NCBI GenBank assembly: GCA_023431345.1
Contig: JAEYWK010000237.1
Coordinates: 25,277-89,276 of the forward strand
Length of the DNA stretch: 64,000 nucleotides
Source of the DNA: Pseudomonadota bacterium
Lineage (GTDB): Bacteria > Myxococcota_A > Polyangia > Polyangiales > Polyangiaceae
Reading direction: 5' to 3'
Both the position numbers and the translations under genes were made by a program. Every line of letters begins with the position of its first letter. Position 1 is the stretch's first letter. Under the pieces are notes generated by a model. It did no database searches. It saw only the letters and a program-made list of their open reading frames with translations, and had not been told where the DNA came from. Positions 50,864 through 58,871 of this stretch are shown one piece after another.

Positions 50864-52420
50864 TCAGCCGACGCCCAGCTTTTCGCCGAGCCAGTTGCCA
50901 ACCTGGTCGATGGCGATGCGCTGCTGCTGGCCGGTATCCCGGTCGCGCACCGTGACGGTTTGGCTGGTCGCCGTTTCACCGTCGACGGTGAAACAATACG
51001 GGCAACCGGCCTCGTCCATGCGCGCGTAGCGCTTGCCGATGGCGGCTTTGACGTCGTGCTCGACGAAGCCGCGCAGCCCGAAGCGCTTCAGCAGCTCTTG
51101 GTGGAGCTTGGCGCTCGTCTCCGGCATGCCTTCTTTGTTGACCAGCGGGAACACGGCCGCCTTCACGGGCGCGATGCGCGGGTGAATCTTCATCAGCTCG
51201 GGGCTGGGGCGTGAGGCATCTTCAGTGAAGGCTTCGCACAACACCGCGAGCACGCCGCGATCCAAACCCGCGGCGGGCTCGATCACGTGCGGCAGGTACT
51301 TTTCGCCCTTGCGTGAGCCGTTCGGCAGCAGCTCGCCGCGCTCTGAGTCGAAGTACTCGAGGTTTTGCTTGCTGTGCTTCTGGTGCTCGGAAAGATCGAA
51401 GTTCGAGCGGTGCGCGATGCCCTCGAGCTCACCGAAGCCGGGGGCCGTGAAGGGGAAGCGGTACTCCACGTCGCTCGTGCCTGCGCCGTTCTTGGCGTAG
51501 TGCGCCAGCTCGTCGTGCTCGTGCTCGCGCAGCTGCAGGTTCTCACCGGCGAGGCCCAGGCTCTGCCACCACTCCATGCGCGCGTCGCGCCAGAAGGTGT
51601 ACCAGGCGCGCGCCTCCGACTCGTGGCAGAAGAACTCCATCTCCATCTGCTCGAACTCGCGGCTGCGGAACGTGAAATTGCGAGGCGTCACCTCGTTCCT
51701 GAAGCTCTTGCCCGTCGACGCAATGCCGAACGGCACCTTCACCCGCGTCGTGTCGATCACGTTCTTGAACTGCACGAACATGCCCTGCGCCGTCTCGGGG
51801 CGCAGGTAAGCGACGTCGTCTTCGGTCGCGGTCGCGCCGATGAACGTCTTGAACATCAGGTTGAAAGCGCGCGGCTCGGTCAAGCTGCCGACCTTCTCGG
51901 CGTCGGGGCCCAAGACCTGGGACCACTCTTCCTTCGCGACTTTGACGAGCGGGAAGCTCTCCACCTCGCCGAAGGCTTTTTCAGCTTTTTTCTTCTGCTT
52001 CGCCTCGCTGGGGCTATCGGGCATGTAAGCGAAGAAGGGCTTGCCCCCGCGGTCGCCGCTCTTCGGCGCATACACCATGACGTGATCGGCGCGGTAGCGC
52101 GCCTTAGTCTCGCGGCAGTCGACCTGCGGATCATTGAAGCCCGCGATGTGACCGCTGGCCTCCCAAACCTTCGGGTGCTGGATGATGCACGTATCGAGCG
52201 GCACGATGCGCACGGGCTCGCCGCTGGGACCCACGCGGCCGCCGCACGGGTTCATCACCATGTCTTGCCACCACGCGTCGCGCAGGTTCTTCTTCAGCTG
52301 AGCACCGAGCGGGCCGTAGTCCCAGAAACCGTTGATGCCGCCGTAAATCTCGGAGGCTTGGTAAACGAACCCGCGGCGCTTGGAGAGCGCCATGATCTTG
52401 TCCATCGACTTACTGGTCAT
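50864..52420 (-). CDS. glyS: Glycyl-tRNA synthetase, single-chain class II type
   Basis: 518 residues of the alpha2 eukaryal/archaeal-like GlyRS also found in many bacteria. It starts MDKIMALSKRRGFVYQASEI and has GGINGFWDYGPLGAQLK. Class II motif 2 appears in FRNEVTPRNFTFRSREFEQMEMEFFCH, here cited as NEVTPRNFTFRSREFEQME. Motif 3 is in PHVIEPAAGLDRGVLAVL. A C-terminal anticodon-binding domain runs from about 420 to 518. It charges tRNA-Gly with glycine and is an essential housekeeping gene. It is divergent from the small STAND-like ATPase gene across 20 bp. Confidence 0.96.
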   Translation of the reverse strand: MTSKSMDKIMALSKRRGFVYQASEIYGGINGFWDYGPLGAQLKKNLRDAWWQDMVMNPCGGRVGPSGEPVRIVPLDTCIIQHPKVWEASGHIAGFNDPQVDCRETKARYRADHVMVYAPKSGDRGGKPFFAYMPDSPSEAKQKKKAEKAFGEVESFPLVKVAKEEWSQVLGPDAEKVGSLTEPRAFNLMFKTFIGATATEDDVAYLRPETAQGMFVQFKNVIDTTRVKVPFGIASTGKSFRNEVTPRNFTFRSREFEQMEMEFFCHESEARAWYTFWRDARMEWWQSLGLAGENLQLREHEHDELAHYAKNGAGTSDVEYRFPFTAPGFGELEGIAHRSNFDLSEHQKHSKQNLEYFDSERGELLPNGSRKGEKYLPHVIEPAAGLDRGVLAVLCEAFTEDASRPSPELMKIHPRIAPVKAAVFPLVNKEGMPETSAKLHQELLKRFGLRGFVEHDVKAAIGKRYARMDEAGCPYCFTVDGETATSQTVTVRDRDTGQQQRIAIDQVGNWLGEKLGVG

Positions 52421-52440
52421 CGCTTTTCACTCGACTGAAG

Positions 52441-53598
52441 GTGCGCCCGCCGGAAATGTGCCGGGCAGCGCGGCCCGAAAGCCTTGACGTTCCCGGCCCC
52501 CGGCGCAACTATTCTCGCCTGTTTCCGCCTGTTCCTCGTGGTTTGAAGGGCCGAGCGGCCGAGCTTGCGACGCTGTCGCGAGCCATCGAAGCGGCGGCTC
52601 CAACGCGGCTCTCGCTGGTCGGCTCGGGCGGCTCCGGCAAGTCGATGTTGGCGGCGGCGCTCGGTCATCGCCTCAAGAGCTTCTTCGGCGGTCGCATCGA
52701 GTGGTGCCGCGTCGGCGCTTGGGATTACCCCACCCTGACCGAGATGCTCTCGCTGCGCTTCGGTGTCCCGCGCGGCGAGAGCTCGGCGGAGCGAGTCGAG
52801 CTACTCCGCGCCTTCTTCGCCGAGTCTGGCGCGCGGCTGATCGTGCTCGACAACCACGAAGACGATCGCGCCAGCGCGCGCTTGCTCGATGCCTTCCGCG
52901 ACTCGCCGGTCACGTTCGTGATCACGGCGCGTCGCTGCCTGCTCGCGGGCGTGCTCGTCTACCCCGTCACCCCACCACTGGCGACGGTGGGTCAAAGCGC
53001 GTTTCCGCGGGTGAAGGCGCTCACGCGAACGCTGCGCTTCAGCCCGCTCGCCCTCGACATCGCCGATAGCCTCGTGGCGTCGCGGGCCATCAGCGTCAAG
53101 GTGCTCGCGAGCTACCTCGAGCAAGCCGGCGTTACCCGCGTCGTCGCCGTCGACCACGAAGACGACCTGCCGGAGGTCGCGCTGCTGGTCGAATGGGCCT
53201 GGCAGCGGCTACAGCCCGAGAGCCGGCGCATGCTCACGGTGCTGGCCCACACCGAGGGTGACCACATGGACGCGCAGTCCCTGGCTCAGCTCGCGCGCGT
53301 TCGCGGAGGCGCTGCCAAGGCCCTCGCGCCGCTCCAGCGCTGGCACCTCGTGCAAGAGCCGGTCGACGGGCGCTACACGCTCCACGCCGTCGTGCGCCAC
53401 GCCGTGCGCCGCAAGAGGGCCTTCGACCCCGCCCGCTTCTACAGCCATTTCGTAGCGTTGCTCGAGCGCGAGCCCCAGCGGCTCTTGCTCGAGCAAACGC
53501 ACCTGTTCGCGGCCATGGACCACGCGCACCGCACCGGCAGCCTGAACGACATGCTGCGCGTGGAAGCCCTGCTCCGTGAGCTCCCGAGCTCAGCCTAG
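52441..53598 (+). CDS. STAND-like (NB-ARC-related) P-loop ATPase
   Basis: Up to 385 residues from GTG 52441; ATG 52456 is an equally good start. The P-loop is VGSGGSGKSMLAAALG near residue 60 and a Walker B-like LIVLDN follows. FVITARR is the sensor-1-like TxR motif of NB-ARC/STAND ATPases, and a winged-helix-like region follows (WHLVQEPVDGRYTLHAVVRHAV). STAND proteins usually add a long C-terminal repeat sensor and an N-terminal effector. Here the protein ends about 50 residues after the winged helix, so both parts are absent or minimal. Its function is unknown, and the promoter must lie within or beside glyS. Confidence 0.7.
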   Translation: MRPPEMCRAARPESLDVPGPRRNYSRLFPPVPRGLKGRAAELATLSRAIEAAAPTRLSLVGSGGSGKSMLAAALGHRLKSFFGGRIEWCRVGAWDYPTLTEMLSLRFGVPRGESSAERVELLRAFFAESGARLIVLDNHEDDRASARLLDAFRDSPVTFVITARRCLLAGVLVYPVTPPLATVGQSAFPRVKALTRTLRFSPLALDIADSLVASRAISVKVLASYLEQAGVTRVVAVDHEDDLPEVALLVEWAWQRLQPESRRMLTVLAHTEGDHMDAQSLAQLARVRGGAAKALAPLQRWHLVQEPVDGRYTLHAVVRHAVRRKRAFDPARFYSHFVALLEREPQRLLLEQTHLFAAMDHAHRTGSLNDMLRVEALLRELPSSA

Positions 53599-53621
53599 GC
53601 GCCGCCGAGCTCGGCCCAGGC

Positions 53622-54767
53622 TCACAACTTGGAGAACTGCTCGTACAGGAACTTGCCTGCGAACCGGGGCCAGCCGTGGTTGGTGTTGTTGTAGTTCGGG
53701 TCGGAGTGCTGGCACCAAATGACGTCGCGGTTCGGATCACAGCCGTCGAACTGCACACAGTTCGACTGGTTGTCGGTGTAGCCGCTGACGGGTTTGGTGG
53801 TGGAGTCGCAATGGTTGAGCGCCTTGTAGAAATCGCGCGTCTTCGGCCCGTTCTCGGGGCCTACCTCGGTATCCATCTTGCCGTGGATCACGACCGCCGT
53901 CACTTGACCCGTGCACTTGCGAGTCGTCGCGTTGAGCTGATACTGCGGGACGTTCTTCGTCGCGCAGGGGCCGATCGCTCGCACCTTATCGGCGTGCTCA
54001 CAGCCGAGGATGCTCGAAAAGTCTCCGCCCGAGCTCTCGCCGGCCGCGAACACGCGCGCCTTGTCGACGCAATAGGCGCCGGTGATTTGCTCGTACAGCG
54101 GAGTGAAGAACGACACGTCACCCGCGCCCCAGCCCGACGAGGAGTTGGCCGGGTGGGGATACACGCGGATCCAATTCTCCTTCGGGCCCGCGGCCTCGAA
54201 GCCCGCGTTCGACTCCGCCCACCCGATCGGGTTGTTGGTCGGGTTGAACATGATCATCGTCGGGTACGGCTTGTCGGCGTCGTAGCCGGTGGGGAGCTTC
54301 ACGTAGTATTGGTGGCCCGACACGGTGAGCGGGCTGCCCGAGCTTCCGAGCTGCGGGTTGGTCTTGCCGCAGCCGCCGCTCTTCATCGGCGCGGGCTTCC
54401 CTCCGCCATTACCACCGCCGCTACCGCCGCCGCCAGCGCCTCCGGACAGACCGCCGCCGCCAGCGCCGCCGGACAGACCGCCGCTACCAGCGCTCGCCCC
54501 GCCGTTTCCCGCTGCGCCGCCCGCCGGCGCGCCGCCGCTCGAGCTGCCCGCGCCGCCGCTCGTCGTTCCAGCGCTCGGTGAGCCGCCCGTCGTGGACGCG
54601 GTGCCGCCCGCCGTGGCGCCTGCCGTCGTGCCCGCGCCGGCTCCGCCCACCTCCCAGGGATCAGGAGTCGCTTCGCTGCTGCAGGCGAGCCAGAGCAACG
54701 AGCCGAGCAGCGCCGTCGCGCTCGACGCGCGTCGGATCGGGTGAGACTTCGTAACGACGTCGTTCAT
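53622..54767 (-). CDS. Secreted esterase lipoprotein (feruloyl esterase/PHB depolymerase-like)
   Basis: 381 residues from ATG 54767; the long frame beyond it overlaps the divergent acetyltransferase gene. A lipobox-like WLACS is followed by about 110 residues of Gly/Ala/Ser linker that includes four nearly identical SGGAGGGG-type units. The alpha/beta hydrolase core has a nucleophile motif GESSGG near residue 242, an acid in HGKMDTEV and a His in NTNHGWP, the order found in CE1/LpqC-like esterases. Several cysteines suggest disulphides. Likely substrates are plant-wall esters or polyesters; the choice is open. Confidence 0.78.
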   Translation of the reverse strand: MNDVVTKSHPIRRASSATALLGSLLWLACSSEATPDPWEVGGAGAGTTAGATAGGTASTTGGSPSAGTTSGGAGSSSGGAPAGGAAGNGGASAGSGGLSGGAGGGGLSGGAGGGGSGGGNGGGKPAPMKSGGCGKTNPQLGSSGSPLTVSGHQYYVKLPTGYDADKPYPTMIMFNPTNNPIGWAESNAGFEAAGPKENWIRVYPHPANSSSGWGAGDVSFFTPLYEQITGAYCVDKARVFAAGESSGGDFSSILGCEHADKVRAIGPCATKNVPQYQLNATTRKCTGQVTAVVIHGKMDTEVGPENGPKTRDFYKALNHCDSTTKPVSGYTDNQSNCVQFDGCDPNRDVIWCQHSDPNYNNTNHGWPRFAGKFLYEQFSKL

Positions 54768-54953
54768 AGAAAGATCCGCGGGAGGTGCAGGGAGTTCGCG
54801 CGTGACTTCACGATTCGGCGCAGAATGCAGCCAGAGCATCGAAATGCACGCGACCTGCAGTGCGATGCCGCCCGCCCGTTCCGTCATGGATTCGACGTCG
54901 GCCGTGCTCGAATTGTGACTCTGGTGCGCGGTGTTCGTGCTCAGCTGCCCGCG

Positions 54954-55508
54954 ATGCTGGCTCGTGTTTCGTTCCGGCCGCCCCGCCTCACGACGCCGCG
55001 CCTCGTGCTGCGCGGCTACGAGGAAACGGACGCGCCACACATCTTTCGTTACGCTTCCGACGCGGAGACGACCCAGTTCATGTCTTGGGACACGTTGCGC
55101 AGCGTCGCCGATGCGCTCGAGTTCCTGAACGGGTCGGTCGCCACGCACTACGAAGCGGGTGAGCTCGACTACGTCATCACGTTGCCAGGTGACGACAGGC
55201 CGATTGGCGGGCTCGCCGCGTGTTGGAGAGGACGCGCCGAGCAGGTCATGGAGCTCGGCTACATCTTGCGCAAAGACCATTGGGGCAACGGCTACGTGGC
55301 GGAGGCGGGTCGCGCCCTGATGGCGCACGCTTTCGCATCGACCGACGTCGAGAGGATCTTCGCCCCCATCTTCGCCCCCAACCTGCGCAGCTGCCGCGCC
55401 GCCGAAAAGATGGGCATGAAGCTCGACGGCGTGCTGCGCTCCCACCGCGTCATGCGCGGCCGCCGCTGGGACGAAGCCATCTACTCCACCCTGCGCCACG
55501 ACCTCTGA
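54954..55508 (+). CDS. GNAT-family N-acetyltransferase (RimJ/RimL type)
   Basis: 184 residues from ATG 54954; an in-frame GTG at 54915 is an alternative. The start LTTPRLVLRGYEETDAPHIF is typical of RimJ/RimL-like GNATs. The acetyl-CoA-binding region is LRKDHWGNGYVAEAGRALM, and the last strands contain NLRSCRAAEKMGMKLDGVLR. Enzymes of this type acetylate ribosomal protein N termini or small amines; the substrate cannot be told. It is divergent from the esterase gene. Confidence 0.88.
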   Translation: MLARVSFRPPRLTTPRLVLRGYEETDAPHIFRYASDAETTQFMSWDTLRSVADALEFLNGSVATHYEAGELDYVITLPGDDRPIGGLAACWRGRAEQVMELGYILRKDHWGNGYVAEAGRALMAHAFASTDVERIFAPIFAPNLRSCRAAEKMGMKLDGVLRSHRVMRGRRWDEAIYSTLRHDL

Positions 55509-55635
55509 CCGCCCGCGCGCGCTCGGAGCCGCCCGCTTTCACCTCGACGCGCACCCGCCGGCCGACGGATTGTCCTGCAACGGTCTTCGCGGGGCAAAAT
55601 GGCCGAAAATGGCGAGCGAGCTCGGCGGGGGGCGA

Positions 55636-55739
55636 CGCGTGGCTTCGAGCGGCGCGTGGCTTCGAGCGGCGCGTGGCTTCGCGCGGCGCTACGCAGGCTC
55701 GGCGATGGCTCGGCGATGGCTCGGCGATGGCTCGGCGAT
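55636..55739. repeat. Two adjacent minisatellites (17 bp x3 and 11 bp x4)
   Basis: CGCGTGGCTTCGAGCGG is repeated three times (55636-55686, last copy with one change). Nine bases later GGCTCGGCGAT is repeated four times (55696-55739) without change. The 349-bp stretch from 55509 to 55857 holds no supported gene. These arrays mark the boundary between the ordinary genes and the decayed mobile region. Confidence 0.85.
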
Positions 55740-55857
55740 GGCCTCAGCGAGCTCGGCCACAACATCACGGGGAGGGCTGCCTCACCTGCAGCCCACTCGG
55801 CAGCACTGCCGTGGCGGCACCGGGCCGGCACGAGCGGCAGGAGATCGCTTCACGCGC

Positions 55858-56447
55858 TCAGTGCTCCTTGGCTACCGGGAAGGCAGGGGCGGCCCGACGC
55901 ATGTACGGGCCCACGATGTCGCGCACCTTCTCGGTAGAGAAAGGATCCGTGCTGAGGGTGAAGGTACTCGACCGATGCGACTTCAGCTGAAACGCTCGCC
56001 AGATTCGTGAGACCGACGACTGACTGACTCCGGCTTCCTTCGCCATTGTTCGCGAGCTCCAGCGCGTCGCGCCCTCGGGCGGATTCGAGCGTGCGTGCGA
56101 CGACCTCCTCCACCCGCTCGTCCTGGAGCTTTCGATGCACATTGGGACGCGGGCGGTCGGTCAGTCCAGCGATACGTTCATTGACGAAGCGTTCGCGCCA
56201 CTTACCGACGAACCCTGGGTCCGCACCAAGCTCCCGGAGCAACATCGTGTTCGGCTTGTCCGTCGCGCAGCTGAAGCATCCCCTCGTTTTCGGCTCATAG
56301 CAGCCCGAGGATCCTTCAGCCCGAGCAACCATCGCGTTCGGCTTGCCCGTCGCGCAGAACAGGACGAGCCGCGCGCGCCACGCGAGCGCTTCGCCATTCG
56401 CCTTCGACGAGCGCCCGCGTCATGGATTCACGTTCGTGGCGATTCAT
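55858..56447 (-). pseudogene. IS630-family transposase N-terminal half, frameshifted and truncated
   Basis: The remnant reads in one frame from ATG 56447 (ESMTRALVEGEW) through KWRERFVNERIAGLTDRPRP, then in another frame through GATRWSSRTMAKEAGVSQSS, RIWRAFQLKSHRS and EKVRDIVGPYM, all hallmarks of the IS630 helix-turn-helix half. A frameshift falls near 56085-56100. The DDE catalytic half is missing. A 28-bp direct repeat with two mismatches (56243-56270 and 56330-56357, 87 bp apart) duplicates part of the DNA-binding region. It is divergent from the next IS630 relic. Confidence 0.8.
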
Positions 56448-56524
56448 GGACTCAGGACACGAGTGCGCCGCATGTGATTTGAGGTCAATTTCTGGGCGTG
56501 TTGCTTCGTCTAACAGCGCATGGA

Positions 56525-57587
56525 ACGAAGCGGAAACTTGAAGCTGAACGCTGCCGACAGAAGAACGCTGGGAAGTTGATCGCGCGGCCAAGCGCGCCGG
56601 CAGGCCACGCTCGTCGCGCACGGTTGTGCTGCTCAGCGTCGATGGCTTGAAGGGCAAGGAATCGCGAGAATGGTGGGAGTTTCGCCGGGGTACGTCTTGC
56701 GCATTCGCAAGCGCTTCCAGTTCAGCGGCGTGGACGGCTTGGCGGAAGGAAAACGAGGCGGACGAAAAGACCACGCGGTGCCCGCCGACAAGAGCGAGAG
56801 CATCATCCAGACCACGCTGTCTCCGCCACCAGCTGGGCGAACGCGCTGGACGACACGACTGCTTGGCCGCAAGTTCGGCCTGACCAGCTGGACGATCTCG
56901 AAGATCCTGCGGGCCAATGAGCTCAAACCTCACCTGGTCCGGACCTACAAGGTCAGCCGTGATCCAGCGTTCGCCGCGAAGGTGAAGGACGTTGTTGGGC
57001 TGTACCCCCCCGGACAACGCGATCGTGCTCAGCGTTGACGAGAAGACGTCGATCCAAGTTCTCGAGCGGACGCAACTGCCGTTGCCGTTGCGGCAAGAAC
57101 GAGCCGCTCGACACACGCACGATTACAAGCGGCACGGCGTTCTGGACCTGTACGTTGCGCTCAACGTGGCGACCGGCGAGGTCGCGCACGCTTGCTGCGA
57201 CAGCCACAAGGCAGCCGATTTCCTTGGCTTCACGAAGATGGTGGCGCGCCAGAATCCGCGCCGCGCGCTGCCTGTCGTGCTCGACAATTCGTCCACCCAC
57301 GGTGCGCCCGAGGTTCTGGCGTGGCTCAAGAAGAATCCGCGCATCCACTTCCACTACACGCCGACCAGCACATCGTGCCTCAACCAGGTCGAAAGCTTCT
57401 TTGGCATTCTGGCCAAGCAGTCGCTTCGGGCGACCGAGTTCCTGAGCAAAAAGCAGCTCCGCGACCACGTGCCTCCTACGTTGCCGGCTGGAACAGGGAC
57501 CCCACTCCCTTCATCTGAACGGAGCCCCGCCGTCGATCATCCGAAGCCATGGCCGAATGCTTGATCGCATCTCACATGCGGTGCACT
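56525..57587 (+). pseudogene. IS630-family transposase pseudogene with several frameshifts
   Basis: Pieces in different frames add up to one IS630 transposase: KLNAADRRTL, then VVLLSVDGLKGKE, then GVSPGYVLRIRKRFQFSGVDG to KVKDVVGLY, then PPDNAIVLSVDEKTSIQVLE, and last ASYVAGWNRDPTPF and a C-terminal tail ending at TAG 57585-57587 region. The catalytic triad survives in the main segment: Asp in LSVDEK, Asp in VVLDNSSTH and Glu in LNQVESFF. At the shift from VVGLY to PPDN the DNA has a C7 run (57005-57011). At least three further frame changes argue for decay rather than programmed frameshifting. Confidence 0.82.
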
Positions 57588-57590
57588 AGT
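57585..57590 (+). repeat. Target-site duplication, left copy
   Basis: ACTAGT directly precedes the left inverted repeat of the IS1380-type element and matches the copy at 58866-58871. Because the hexamer is palindromic it could also be counted as part of the inverted repeats. Confidence 0.65.
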
Positions 57591-58865
57591 CCCTAAACAA
57601 GCGATAGGCGAGCGCCGAGCCGGGCGGCGCGGCGTTGCTGATGCGCGGACGCACGCGTGGCCGCCGGCTTAGGCCGGGCTCAGTTTGCGTTTTCGAGATG
57701 ACGAAGGGCCTCCTTTCGAAGGTGCAGTGGCAGTTTCACGCAGGAACCTGCGGTATCTTCGGAGATGAGGCGCTTGTTTAGGTAGCCGCGATCTCGAACC
57801 ACCTCCTCTTTGACGCGTGATGGGCGGGCGCGTTGCTGGGTAAAAACTCGGGTAGCTTTTCGGTGAAGCTCTGCGAAGTCGCCGGGATGAACGTTGTCGG
57901 CGCGCTCGACGAAGGGCGGATTGGCATCATGCCCGAGCACGAAGCGCACGCCCGACTCATCCCAGCGATCGAGATGCGCACTCATGGAGAAGTCGGTATC
58001 GCCGCGCAAACGGACGTCGGCGAATCCAGCTCTCCGGCAGAGCTCGATCGCCTTATCGAGCACCGCCGGCGCCCCGTCGTGGGACGGACGGTTGCCACTG
58101 CGATTGACGATGAAGAGCGGCTCTCCCGTATTGGCGAGCGAGACGACGAGCGGATGGTATCCCCAGACGCCCTTGTGCGAGAGGTCCATGCCGAGCTTGC
58201 ATTCTCCAGCGGTACCGACCAGCGTACCGTCGGCATCGATGCGCGCCGTCTCTCGCGTTAGGGAACGGCAGCTCATCTTCCAACGCGCACACGAGCCTCG
58301 TTGAGGACGTCCATCAGTCGCCAGATAGCCGCGGAGTCGAAGCGGCGACAGAAATCGCCTGCTGTCGTCGGATCGGGAATGGCCCGCGCTCCCAATAGGT
58401 CGAGGAAGGCGTCGTCGTTGCGGCGTAGCTCGATATCCTCGAGCACCTGACCGCCGCACAGCAGGTCGTAGGCGATGTTGAGGACGTGGTCAGAATCCTG
58501 ATACGGCCTTGCGCGTCTTAGGATGCTCAGCCGCGAATCGAGCAGCTGGGGCAGCCCGATCCGACGAACCATGCGGTGAATGGCGCCGAGGCCGCCGCAG
58601 CCCAAGGCGGCTGTGCGCTCGGCGAGCTCGTACGTCGGCTGCGGACCGTGAAACTCGGGCTGGCCGTGCTGCCGCGGCTCTGTGCCGCCGATCAGCGGCG
58701 CGAGCCGCCGCAAGATCTTCTGCTTCCCGCGCTGCAATTGTCGTCGTAGCTTCGGTTTCACCTGAAAGGGTCTCCCGGTGTTGTTTGGTTGGCTTCGCAA
58801 CCGCCAGAACGCCGGGAGTTTTCAAAAAATTCCGATCGCGCTTCGCGCGCTCCGCTTGTTTAGGG
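57591..58865 (-). mobile_element. IS1380-family insertion sequence relic, 1275 bp with intact ends
   Basis: The ends are perfect 13-bp inverted repeats: CCCTAAACAAGCG at 57591-57603 and its complement at 58853-58865, flanked on both sides by ACTAGT. Inside is a single leftward transposase gene of the IS1380 type, broken by a frameshift and shortened. It inserted between the end of an IS630 relic and the 3' end of the HNH gene, whose TAG stop lies in the right ACTAGT. The clean ends suggest a younger insertion than the IS630 relics, although it can no longer move on its own. Confidence 0.85.
57680..58800 (-). pseudogene. IS1380-family transposase, frameshifted and shortened
   Basis: The first frame (58800 to about 58285) gives the N-terminal part, with RIGLPQLLDSRLSILRRARPYQ and PDPTTAGDFCRRFD. 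A one-base shift near 58280 then leads to RIDADGTLVGTAGECKLGMD, KGVWGYHPLVVSLANTGEP, FIVNRSGNRPSHDGA and LRGDTDFSMSAHLDRWDE. These are the DDE-domain signatures of IS1380, with catalytic Asp in DADGT and GDTDF. After ISEDTA the usual long C-terminal part with the catalytic Glu is missing, and only about 20 unrelated residues follow. The product would be inactive. Confidence 0.85.
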
Positions 58866-58871
58866 ACTAGT
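58866..58871 (+). repeat. Target-site duplication, right copy
   Basis: ACTAGT follows the right inverted repeat. On the minus strand its TAG serves as the stop codon of the HNH nuclease gene. Confidence 0.65.

Noticed and set aside
53622..55499. A 625-residue version of the esterase starting at 55499
   Set aside because: The first 244 residues are antisense to the acetyltransferase gene; the lipoprotein signal begins at ATG 54767.
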